This document shows, piece by piece, positions 8,646 through 15,490 of a stretch of 64,000 bases of DNA. How positions within the stretch are numbered: the stretch's first letter is position 1; the number at the start of each line of letters is the position of its first letter. Origin of the DNA: Allofournierella massiliensis (lineage in GTDB: Bacteria > Bacillota > Clostridia > Oscillospirales > Ruminococcaceae). The stretch is from positions 38,981 through 102,980 of the forward strand of contig NZ_SLUM01000015.1 of assembly GCF_004345265.1 (NCBI RefSeq), written 5' to 3'. Under the pieces are notes generated by a model, which worked only from the letters and a program-made list of their open reading frames with translations, searched no databases and was not told where the DNA came from. The translations under genes and the position numbers were made by a program.

Positions 8646-10919
8646 TTAACCTGCGTGCTTCAATTCTTTTTCTATGGCCGCCGGAATAGGGATACCTGCC
8701 CGCCGGGCATACGCCTTATAGTACAGACGGATGCGCTCACCCAGAAGCGTGTTGCGCTTGCCGATCTCATTGCGGTGGATCGCCATAAACAGCACCTGCT
8801 TTTGACCTATGAGTATCACGCGCTTTTTGGCACGGGTGATACCGGTGTAGAGCAGATTCCGGTACAGCATGACAGTATGTGCTTTCAAAAGAGGCATGAT
8901 GACCGTTTCATACTCGCTGCCCATCGCCTTGTGGATCGTGGTGGCATAAGCGAGGTCCAGATTGACCATATCCTCTATGCTGTACTCCATCTCCCGCCCT
9001 GCGCCAAAGTCAAGGCCGACATGAGCACCCTTCTCATCATTTCTGATATAGCGGATGAACCCCAGGTCGCCATTGGATACCTTGGCCGTGTTTTTTGTCT
9101 GCATGATCCGGTCGTTGACCCTGAACACTTTGACACCGACTTTGATTTCTTCCTCGGCGGAACGAAACGGGTTGACCACTTCGCGGATGGCTTCGTTGAG
9201 CTGTTCCGCCGATGCCGCGCCCTCCGAGCGGAAAGGCGACAGAATCTGCACCCGGTCAATGCCGCTTTCCTCGATTTCCCGACAATAGCGGGACACGATT
9301 CTTTCAGCGGCCTCCGTCTGGTTATCGCTTGCCATGAAAATGAAATCCTGGCCGTAATACAGCTTGGTGTTGCCTTCATTGATAAATTTGGCATTGTAGG
9401 CGATCAAGCTATCCTTTGACTGACGGAAGATCTGGTCTAACACCGTCACAGTGATAAGGCCGCAGTCGATCAGTTCACGGAACACATTTCCGGCGCCCAC
9501 ACTGGGGAGCTGGTCCGGGTCGCCAACAAGGACAATCCGTGCCCCCTCCTTGATGCGGGAGAAAAATTTATTTGCCAGCCACATATCCACCATGGAAAAC
9601 TCGTCCACGATAATCAGGTCGGCTGAAAGCGGTTCCTGATTGTTGCTGCGTCTGACATCTTCCTCTTCGCTGGCAAGGCCCAATCCGCTGTGCAGCGTCC
9701 GTGCTTTATCAACCCCAGTGCTTTCCGCCATTCGACGGCTGGCACGCCCAGTCGGCGCCATCAGGACGATCTCACCATTGGGATGCAGGCGGCGGTAGAC
9801 CTCCAAAATCGTTTTCAGCACCGTCGTTTTACCGGTACCCGGAGAGCCTGTGATGATGGAAAGATTATGGCGGTAGGCTGCATGGACTGCCGCCTCCTGT
9901 TTAGAAGACAGCGCCAGCCCCATTTCCTGCTTGACCCGCTCCAAAATCTGTTCGATCCTCTCCGGAGTGGACAGCTCCACCACACGCATAGCGATTCGCC
10001 GGGCGGTTTCGTCCTCCTGCGCGAACACACGAGGCAGATAGATCTTCTCATTGACGGAAACTATCTCACCGTGCAGGACCATATTTTGAAGCACATCAAT
10101 AACTTCCTGCTCATGGAGCCGAAGCGACGGGATGGGGATCTTTGCGTTCAGCACCCGGAGTGCCTCTTTGCGCAGAACTTCGCTAGTCAAAAACAAATGC
10201 CCCTTACTGCCTTTGCTGTCCTCCAGCGCCCAAAACAGCGCGCCTTTGATACGCATAGGGTCGTGCAGGTCGCCTCCATTTTTCTGGACGATGGCGTCTA
10301 CCCTCAAAAAGCCGAAGCCGGACACCTGACAAAGCTCGAATGGACTCTTTTTCAAGATATCCACACTGGCCGGGCCAAAATACTGATAGATTTTCTGGGC
10401 TGTCTTTGGCGTGATCTTAAACGGGGAGAGCAGGGTCATCAAATCCTGCAGCATACGGCTCTCCGCATACGAGGTCTTAATATCCTCCAGCTTTCCCTCC
10501 GTAATGCCCTTGATTTCCAGCAGACGCTCCGGATGGTTTTGCAGGATGTCCAGCGTTTCCACACCAAACCGCGAAACGATCTGTGCGGCAGTCGCCGGCC
10601 CGATGCCTTTGATAAGTCCAGAGGCCAGATAACCTTCTACGCCGCTCTTGGTCCGCGGAACGATCTCATGCCACTGCTCCACCTGAAGCTGCATCCCGTA
10701 CTTTCCTTTTTTCCATTCGCCATCCAGCTCCAGCTCTACCGCGTCCGTGCGGGGCAGCTCATAGCCGGTCGCCACAAACCGGATCAGGTGATCCTTGTAC
10801 CGGCGCGTAGACCGGGCTTCCTGTGGCACATCCTGATCTGCTGTCTTTACGCTGATGATACAGAACTTGTTTGCGGGATTGTGGTAGATCGTCCCATCAT
10901 AAGTTCCTTTATGGATCAA
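8646..10919 (-). CDS. recD2: RecD2-type ATP-dependent DNA helicase (757 aa)
   Basis: 5'-3' superfamily 1B helicase of the RecD2 group. The N-terminal region (about 1-110) is the OB-like RecD2 domain, followed by helix-hairpin-helix repeats (about 115-230, GLIKGIGPATAAQIVSRFG). The helicase core carries Walker A GSPGTGKTT near residue 358, Walker B LIIVDEFSMVD, GDPDQLPSVG (motif III), TTIHKAMGSEYE (motif V) and YTGITRAKKRV (motif VI). The length is standard for the family. The start is TTG at 10919 behind AAGGAGGG, 15 bp after the exonuclease stop. Being within the exonuclease/annealase/primase cluster, it probably serves element recombination or replication. Confidence 0.88.
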   Translation of the reverse strand: MIHKGTYDGTIYHNPANKFCIISVKTADQDVPQEARSTRRYKDHLIRFVATGYELPRTDAVELELDGEWKKGKYGMQLQVEQWHEIVPRTKSGVEGYLASGLIKGIGPATAAQIVSRFGVETLDILQNHPERLLEIKGITEGKLEDIKTSYAESRMLQDLMTLLSPFKITPKTAQKIYQYFGPASVDILKKSPFELCQVSGFGFLRVDAIVQKNGGDLHDPMRIKGALFWALEDSKGSKGHLFLTSEVLRKEALRVLNAKIPIPSLRLHEQEVIDVLQNMVLHGEIVSVNEKIYLPRVFAQEDETARRIAMRVVELSTPERIEQILERVKQEMGLALSSKQEAAVHAAYRHNLSIITGSPGTGKTTVLKTILEVYRRLHPNGEIVLMAPTGRASRRMAESTGVDKARTLHSGLGLASEEEDVRRSNNQEPLSADLIIVDEFSMVDMWLANKFFSRIKEGARIVLVGDPDQLPSVGAGNVFRELIDCGLITVTVLDQIFRQSKDSLIAYNAKFINEGNTKLYYGQDFIFMASDNQTEAAERIVSRYCREIEESGIDRVQILSPFRSEGAASAEQLNEAIREVVNPFRSAEEEIKVGVKVFRVNDRIMQTKNTAKVSNGDLGFIRYIRNDEKGAHVGLDFGAGREMEYSIEDMVNLDLAYATTIHKAMGSEYETVIMPLLKAHTVMLYRNLLYTGITRAKKRVILIGQKQVLFMAIHRNEIGKRNTLLGERIRLYYKAYARRAGIPIPAAIEKELKHAG

Positions 10920-10934
10920 ATTTTTCCCTCCTTC

Positions 10935-11999
10935 TTATGCTGACTTGGTATCAATCTTCACATTGAAACGCCGAAACTCTGAAACAGTCACATACTGCTC
11001 ATAGATATCCGGGTGATCCCGTTTCAGCCGCTGCAGATTGTTTTTATCAATTCCGGGTGTTTTTACCGGATTGTAAGTGACGATATAGTTCACTCCATCC
11101 TGCTGACACACCGCCATGCAGCTCTTTCCCATGTTTGCAACCAACGCGGCCTTCAGCCGCTTCATATCTTCCTCAATTTCTTTTCTGTCTGCCTCTGCAC
11201 ATTTTTTCAGCTCCTGGAGCTGCAAATAGCGCATCAGCTTGGCCGTCAGACTCAGATCAAATGTTACAGTGGGGGCGTCCCGGTCTGCGGGACCCGTATG
11301 CCGCCGCACGCTTTCAATCACCAAGTCGCCATCCTCGGTATAGGGCGGAGGTGTTCTGGTAAGGACATGGTTCTCCCAAAAATTCTGTTCCAGGAAAATC
11401 ATCTCGTCCTCATAAGCAGCATCCCGCCGGATCTCCCGGATAATGGTCTCATCTTCGTTGTTGCCATACAGGCAGCAGAAAAAGCAGCGATCCACATCCA
11501 TGACGGCCATGTAATGCCGCCCCTGAGATTCGTAGTAAACCGGAACAGTTTCTTCGCCATCCAGCCACCAGTTGTCTTTGGCGTTGTAGTTTGTGGTTTT
11601 GATCTCCAGGATAGCGGTACTGCCATCCGGCAATTTTACAAAATAATCCACATCGGCCAGCATCCACGGGTACTGCGGATGCTGAAACATTTTTTTGACC
11701 TGATATACCTCGTACCCTGTGCGGTGTTGGAATATCTTTGCTACCAACGGCTCCAACAGGTGTCCCATCTCTAAGGCAACCCAGTTGTCTTCATTGTTTT
11801 CGACTGCCACGATATTCAGCTTGTCAAAGTAGAGGTCTCTTGCAGTCCGCCAAGGTGAGATCCCCAACAGAGCCGCTACATCACTGCCGCCGATACCTTT
11901 TCTGCGGTATGCAAGCCATTCTTCTTCGGACAGGCTCGCCGTTTCCACCAATACCCTGGGCCTGCCATGGTCCTCAGCAGACACATTGCTCAACGACAT
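10935..11999 (-). CDS. YqaJ-type viral recombinase / lambda-exonuclease family nuclease (354 aa)
   Basis: The N-terminus has the YqaJ signature: EEWLAYRRKGIGGSDVAALLG followed by SPWRTARDLYFDKLN, and GHLLEPLVAKIF. Further on come the nuclease core residues, with DVDYFVKLPDGSTAILEIKT giving the Asp and Glu-x-Lys catalytic triad of PD-(D/E)XK enzymes. Residues about 240-300 form a helical/coiled segment. I start at the ATG at 11999, which follows GGAGGGGG by 8 bases; the longer frame overlaps the small upstream ORF. YqaJ nucleases resect double-stranded ends to give 3' tails for an annealing protein, here probably the protein at 7499-8575. It is only 2 bp from the upstream small ORF, so the two are coupled. 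Confidence 0.85.
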   Translation of the reverse strand: MSLSNVSAEDHGRPRVLVETASLSEEEWLAYRRKGIGGSDVAALLGISPWRTARDLYFDKLNIVAVENNEDNWVALEMGHLLEPLVAKIFQHRTGYEVYQVKKMFQHPQYPWMLADVDYFVKLPDGSTAILEIKTTNYNAKDNWWLDGEETVPVYYESQGRHYMAVMDVDRCFFCCLYGNNEDETIIREIRRDAAYEDEMIFLEQNFWENHVLTRTPPPYTEDGDLVIESVRRHTGPADRDAPTVTFDLSLTAKLMRYLQLQELKKCAEADRKEIEEDMKRLKAALVANMGKSCMAVCQQDGVNYIVTYNPVKTPGIDKNNLQRLKRDHPDIYEQYVTVSEFRRFNVKIDTKSA

Positions 12000-12001
12000 C
12001 T

Positions 12002-12157
12002 TCAACACCCCCTCCGGGCTCGACGGGGAACAGCGTGTACTCGAATCATCGGATTGCAGACCCCGATGGACTTGGACGGTTTCTGATACTGCTGCCAGCT
12101 CTCCGCCGTCTGTTTCTTTTTGGCCACAGACTCCTGCCTTTTCTTTTTCGCCTTCAT
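12002..12157 (-). CDS. small basic protein, first ORF of the element operon (51 aa)
   Basis: A 51-aa ORF starting MKAKKKRQES, very rich in Lys, Arg and Gln, ending VPRRARRGC. The ATG follows AGGAAGG by 6 bases; another ATG is two codons upstream. Its stop lies 2 bp before the exonuclease ATG and it covers the exonuclease ribosome-binding site, so translating it would control exonuclease translation. It could bind nucleic acid or act as a leader peptide. Not recognised. Confidence 0.5.
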   Translation of the reverse strand: MKAKKKRQESVAKKKQTAESWQQYQKPSKSIGVCNPMIRVHAVPRRARRGC

Positions 12158-12310
12158 GTGCATCCTTCCTTTCTGTAAGTTTTGATATATCCTCAAAGCC
12201 GTTTCCGGCATTTGGGCGCAAAAAAGCGAGACTGACAAAGGGCGAAACGCCTGTCGTCCATAGCTGCCTATGAACCAATGTCATCCTCGCTGGTAGGGCA
12301 AAACCCCGAA

Positions 12311-12365
12311 AAATAAAAAAAGCCAGTAATACACCGGCCCCAAAGGGCACAGCAATACTACTGGC
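12311..12365 (-). terminator. terminator hairpin in the 5' leader of the element operon
   Basis: On the minus strand GCCAGTA (12365-12359) pairs with TACTGGC (12328-12322) across a loop that can itself form a CCC/GGG stem, and is followed at once by a run of seven T and more T-rich sequence. It sits about 100-150 nt after the predicted start site and about 150 nt before the first ORF, so it is placed to attenuate the whole operon. Confidence 0.6.
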
Positions 12366-12470
12366 ACAAATACAATCTTAACCGCGTGTGCAATGCGGGC
12401 CAACGGCCTGCGGTACAGAAACTTGGTCTGTATCCCACAAGGGAAACGCACAAAAATCAATTACAAAACC

Positions 12471-12521
12471 ACTATAACACAATATATTGATTTAGTCAAC
12501 AGGATATTTCTATATATTGTG
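12471..12521 (-). promoter_or_regulatory. strong sigma-A promoter with symmetric operator for the element operon
   Basis: Minus strand: -35 TTGACT (12499-12494), 17-bp spacer, -10 TATAGT (12476-12471). A perfect 10-bp palindrome CAATATATTG (12480-12489) lies inside the spacer. A wider perfect inverted repeat, CACAATATAT (12478-12487) with ATATATTGTG (12512-12521), flanks the -35. This arrangement predicts repression of the operon by an element-encoded or host dimer. Its repressor is not visible in the window. Confidence 0.7.
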
Positions 12522-12859
12522 CCTTGCCGGATGGAGAAACCATACTTCAAAAATTTTTTGCCTTAAAATCAAAAAAGTGCAGAAATTCAGCTCCGGTCCA
12601 CTATTTATAAGGGTGTACAGACATGACACGGTTTTCCTGTTGGTCTGCACGCCTTTTGTACTTTGAAAAAAGAATAACTCTGTTTCAGGGGTTATACAGG
12701 GAGCGCGGATAGTGTGCGAAGGCTTGTCAGCTCACCCACGGTTGAAATACTGCATAGCAGGCCCTGGTAATACGCGGCGGAAAGCCCGGCGCAGGAAATG
12801 ACCTGGAGCAGCTCAATTAAATATTTTGGACTCGAACGCCTTGTTTTTTTACTTTTTTG
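12522..12859. other. non-coding control region upstream of xis
   Basis: About 340 bp between the leftward element promoter and the xis promoter with no convincing ORF. It holds an imperfect dyad at about 12613-12653 (GTGTACAGAC against GTCTGCACG) and AT-rich runs. Such regions in integrative elements often carry excisionase sites or a transfer origin, but I see no nick-site motif that I can name. Confidence 0.35.
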
Positions 12860-12888
12860 TTGATGTGGCGGCAGGGAAAGCGTATATG
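12860..12888 (+). promoter_or_regulatory. candidate promoter for xis-int
   Basis: TTGATG (12860-12865), 17-bp spacer, TATATG (12883-12888); an overlapping TATGAT lies two bases later. It is about 55 bp before the xis GTG, which has its own AAAGGAGG site. Confidence 0.45.
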
Positions 12889-12943
12889 ATATATGTAGGG
12901 AATCGTAGGCTTCTTTGTCGGCCACACAGAAAGGAGGCATATC

Positions 12944-13153
12944 GTGGCTGATAAACAATTTCTTGAAAACACAGATCGGAATAACGCAGAAAAACGAAGC
13001 TATTCTGTTTCAGAGGCTGCTGAGATCTTGGGCGTCAGCAAACGCTCCATCTATAACCTGTGTGCCAGCGGAGCTTTTAAATCCGTGCGCATAGGAACCA
13101 AATTAAGGATCTCCAAAAAGTCCTTTGACGAATGGCTTGACGGTTCCGATTGA
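12944..13153 (+). CDS. xis: excisionase / helix-turn-helix DNA-binding protein (69 aa)
   Basis: Small winged-helix protein of the excisionase/MerR-like group. After a short N-terminus comes YSVSEAAEILGVSKRSIYNL (the helix-turn-helix, about residues 23-42), then a wing with VRIGTKLRISKKSFDEWL. It would bind near the attachment site and direct the integrase toward excision. The start is GTG behind AAAGGAGG. It lies 21 bp before the integrase gene in the usual xis-int order. This stretch is visibly more AT-rich than the chromosome to the right, in keeping with horizontal transfer. Confidence 0.85.
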   Translation: MADKQFLENTDRNNAEKRSYSVSEAAEILGVSKRSIYNLCASGAFKSVRIGTKLRISKKSFDEWLDGSD

Positions 13154-13174
13154 TTTGGAAAGGAGCCTACAACT

Positions 13175-14605
13175 ATGGCATCAATACAGAAACGAGGAAA
13201 GAGATACGCTGTTGTCTACACCTATGATGACTCGAAAGGTGAAAAGAAACAAAAGTGGGAAACTTTCACAACCAAAAAAGAGGCACTGAAACGAAAAGCA
13301 GCAGTTGAAAACGAAATCAACAACGGCACATTTATTCCTCCCAGCGAACTGACTGTAAAAGAATTCCTGAAAGATTTTGTTGAACTATATGGAACAAAAA
13401 GATGGGGATTGTCTGTTTATGCTTCAAATAATGGCTTGATCGACAATTATATTAACCCATTGATTGGAAATGAAATTGTTCAGGACATCAATCGCAGGTC
13501 AGTGGATCAGTTCATCCAGAAACTGCAGAAAACAGCTCCCGTTGAAACTCCATACAGACACGCCAGAACAGAATTTGTCACACCCTGCACCATTGAAAAA
13601 ATTGTTAAGCTGATGCGGTGTGCGTTCCATCAGGCTGTCCGCTGGGACATCGTTGGGAAAAATCCATTTGAGGATGCAATATTGCCCAAGCGGGAGAAAA
13701 AAGTAAGGGCTATCTGGACCGCTGATATAATCCGGGATGCGCTCAACCACTGTTCAGACGGAAAACTGTATGTTGCAATCAATCTGGCTTTTGCCTGCTC
13801 CATGCGAATGGGCGAAATAACTGGACTGACCTGGGACTGTGTTCACATATCAGATGAAGAGATTGCTCGCGATGACGCTTTCGTCTGGATTGAAAAGGAA
13901 CTAGCCCGTGTTGACCAGAAAGCTATTAACGCGGTTGGTGAAAAAGACATCCTTTTTGTATTCCCACGCTTGATGGGTGGAAAGTCTTCTACACGGTTGG
14001 TTTTGAAAAAGCCCAAAACCGAAAGTAGCATTCGTAAAGTTTGGATTCCCCGAACCCTTGCCTATATTTTGCGGGAATGGAAAGAAAAACAGGACAAGCT
14101 CAAAGAATTTATGGGCGACGATTACATTGACTACAACTTGGTTTTGGCACAGGAAACGGGACGCCCCTGCGAAGATCGGATTATCGGAAACCAGTTTGAA
14201 CGTTTGAAAAAATCTGCTGGTCTTCCAAATGTAGTTTTTCACTCCCTCCGACACTCCAGCACAACTTATAAGCTGAAAATCAATAAGGGGGATGTCAAGG
14301 CAACGCAAGGGGATACCGGCCATGCACAAAGCGACATGGTTACCCAGGTTTACGCGCACATCCTGGATGAAGATCGAAAAGTCAATGCCCAAAAGTTTGA
14401 AATGGCCTTTTATGCAAACGCGGATATGCGGGGCGTCGAACAAAGGCTTCGCGCAGAGAGCGCCGCTGCTGAACCTGATTCTGAAGCTCTGATGAAGCAG
14501 TTGGCAGCTAAACCTGAACTCATGGATGCCTTTACAAAAAAGTTTGTTGAGCAGTATGGCGAACAGATTATGAGCCAGTTAGCAAAAAAACTAATTGGTG
14601 CATAA
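13175..14605 (+). CDS. int: tyrosine-type site-specific integrase (476 aa)
   Basis: Phage/Tn916-like tyrosine recombinase that cuts and joins the attachment sites. Residues 1-55 form the arm-binding AP2-like domain, about 60-170 the core-binding SAM-like domain, and about 180-400 the catalytic domain. Catalytic residues are visible: Arg211 (CSMRMGEITG), His356 and Arg359 (HSLRHSS), His383 (GHAQSD) and the nucleophile Tyr393 (TQVYAHI). A C-terminal extension of about 75 residues is unusual but not rare in this group. The ATG has AAGGAG upstream. The gene points at tRNA-Arg 234 bp away, the usual arrangement for integration into a tRNA 3' end. The gene is intact. Confidence 0.93.
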   Translation: MASIQKRGKRYAVVYTYDDSKGEKKQKWETFTTKKEALKRKAAVENEINNGTFIPPSELTVKEFLKDFVELYGTKRWGLSVYASNNGLIDNYINPLIGNEIVQDINRRSVDQFIQKLQKTAPVETPYRHARTEFVTPCTIEKIVKLMRCAFHQAVRWDIVGKNPFEDAILPKREKKVRAIWTADIIRDALNHCSDGKLYVAINLAFACSMRMGEITGLTWDCVHISDEEIARDDAFVWIEKELARVDQKAINAVGEKDILFVFPRLMGGKSSTRLVLKKPKTESSIRKVWIPRTLAYILREWKEKQDKLKEFMGDDYIDYNLVLAQETGRPCEDRIIGNQFERLKKSAGLPNVVFHSLRHSSTTYKLKINKGDVKATQGDTGHAQSDMVTQVYAHILDEDRKVNAQKFEMAFYANADMRGVEQRLRAESAAAEPDSEALMKQLAAKPELMDAFTKKFVEQYGEQIMSQLAKKLIGA

Positions 14606-14647
14606 ATACACAGGACGGTATGAAACGACACAAAACGCTGCGGCAGT

Positions 14648-14674
14648 GCTCATTAGCAAAATGAGCGATTTTTT
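14648..14674 (+). terminator. intrinsic terminator of int
   Basis: GCTCATT (14648-14654) and AATGAGC (14660-14666) form a 7-bp stem followed by GATTTTTT, 43 bp after the integrase stop. Confidence 0.7.
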
Positions 14675-14795
14675 CAAGATTGATCAAAAAATCGTTCGAG
14701 TCCTGTAATGGAAATTGGAGCGGATAGGAATAAAGAATTTCCTTCCTAACCGGTGACAAATAGGTAATCCGTTCTAATCCCCATAGAAGAAAAAG

Positions 14796-14834
14796 AAAAG
14801 GAAAATGCCGCAACCTCTTGCAGTTACGGCATTT
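14796..14834 (-). terminator. terminator downstream of tRNA-Arg
   Basis: AAATGCCG (14803-14810) and CGGCATTT (14827-14834), with further pairing inside, form a stem followed on the minus strand by ATTTTCCTTTT. It begins 5 bp after the tRNA 3' end. Confidence 0.6.
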
Positions 14835-14838
14835 ATGG

Positions 14839-14912
14839 CGTCCCCGGGCAGATTTGAACTGCCGGCCCCACGCTTAGGAGGCGTGTGCTCTATCCAGCTG
14901 AGCTACGGAGAC
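14839..14912 (-). tRNA. tRNA-Arg (anticodon CCT)
   Basis: A full 74-nt cloverleaf on the minus strand: acceptor GTCTCCG with CGGGGAC (one G-U pair), D-arm AGCTCAGCTGGATAGAGC, anticodon stem CACGC/GCGTG around CTCCTAA (anticodon CCT, reading AGG), and a TTCAAAT T-loop. CCA is not encoded. The 3' end faces the integrase, so this is the probable attachment site, its 3' part restored by the element. Confidence 0.92.
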
Positions 14913-14976
14913 ATATTCAATTTATTATGGTCAAGGATGGAGCAACTCGCCTCCCAGGACTTTGATGACCTGATTA

Positions 14977-15015
14977 TTAGGAGGCTCGCGCTCTATCCAA
15001 CTGAGCTACGGAGAC
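14977..15015 (-). pseudogene. truncated tRNA-Arg copy (5' half only)
   Basis: A 39-bp segment matches the 5' half of the neighbouring tRNA-Arg (14874-14912) at 35 of 39 positions, from the first acceptor base through the anticodon loop (TTAGGAG on the plus strand). It then diverges completely, and no T-arm or 3' acceptor strand follows. It is therefore a broken tRNA. It lies 64 bp upstream of the intact gene in the direction of tRNA transcription. A past integration with crossover in the anticodon loop would leave exactly this. Confidence 0.7.
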
Positions 15016-15169
15016 TTATATCGATTTTTCCTTGATTTTATGCGGTTTTTCACGCTTCGTCCAAGGTGACGATCCCTCATACCGAGACCCAATTTTAGCA
15101 GGCTTTTCTCGTAAAATTCGCCCACCCAGCCGCCATTTGCCACGGTTATGACAAAGCTGACATACAACT

Positions 15170-15353
15170 TTATTAGCAGCACTTGTCGTAAGGTAACCTA
15201 TTTCTTAGGAGAGAGCGTTATCCCCATGGGAACCGCGAGTCCACCATTCTTTTCATTGGGGCCCGGTTGGTGACAGCCGCTTGCCCTGTTCAAGCTCCTG
15301 TCAGGCAGCCGGAACGGGCTTGGAACCAGATCTTTCATCAAGGCTGTGCATAC
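15170..15353 (-). ncRNA. candidate structured small RNA, 6S-like
   Basis: About 185 nt with no usable ORF downstream of a strong promoter. The RNA can fold into one long rod. The ends pair (GCAC with GTGC; CTTG, AAG and ATCT with CAAG, CTT and AGGT). A central open region carries a small hairpin on its 3' side (GTTCCC with GGG and AAC). The distal stem, GCCCG with CGGGC, encloses nested GACAG/CTGTC and GCTTG/CAAGC stems. This closing stem, bubble and terminal stem at about 185 nt match the shape of 6S RNA, the regulator of sigma-A RNA polymerase. I infer this from folding by eye, with no sequence motif to prove it. It could also be a leader of the tRNA transcript. Confidence 0.4.
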
Positions 15354-15359
15354 TTTGTT

Positions 15360-15388
15360 ATTATATCAGGCCGGATGGGCAAAATCAA
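15360..15388 (-). promoter_or_regulatory. strong promoter for the small RNA / tRNA-Arg transcript
   Basis: Minus strand: -35 TTGATT (15388-15383), 17-bp spacer, -10 TATAAT (15365-15360). It starts immediately beside the rightward potassium-transporter promoter, so the two are back to back. It is the only clear promoter upstream of tRNA-Arg. Confidence 0.65.
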
Positions 15389-15389
15389 G

Positions 15390-15418
15390 TTGAAATACCG
15401 TCTGCAAACGTGTATATT
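15390..15418 (+). promoter_or_regulatory. promoter of the potassium transporter gene
   Basis: TTGAAA (15390-15395), 17-bp spacer, TATATT (15413-15418), about 73 bp before the GTG start. Confidence 0.6.
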
Positions 15419-15490
15419 ATAAGAACAAAGTAAAATTGCGTTCGTGCGCCCTGACAGCGGCGCCGTTTGCTTGTGAGGAGGAAAACCAAA

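Noticed and set aside
12692..12958. 88-aa ORF on the minus strand upstream of xis
   Set aside because: It overlaps the xis start and promoter, has no good ribosome-binding site and no recognisable features.
15016..15207. Open frame of about 63 codons on the minus strand with CQLC and a basic tail, ending at the broken tRNA
   Set aside because: No ATG, GTG or TTG is available after the preceding stop, and it overlaps the candidate structured RNA. A decayed gene fragment is possible but not supportable.
15195..15225. Possible third tRNA-Arg relic (CTTAGGAG followed by GCGTTATCC on the plus strand)
   Set aside because: Too short and gapped to separate from chance, and it falls inside the candidate small RNA fold.
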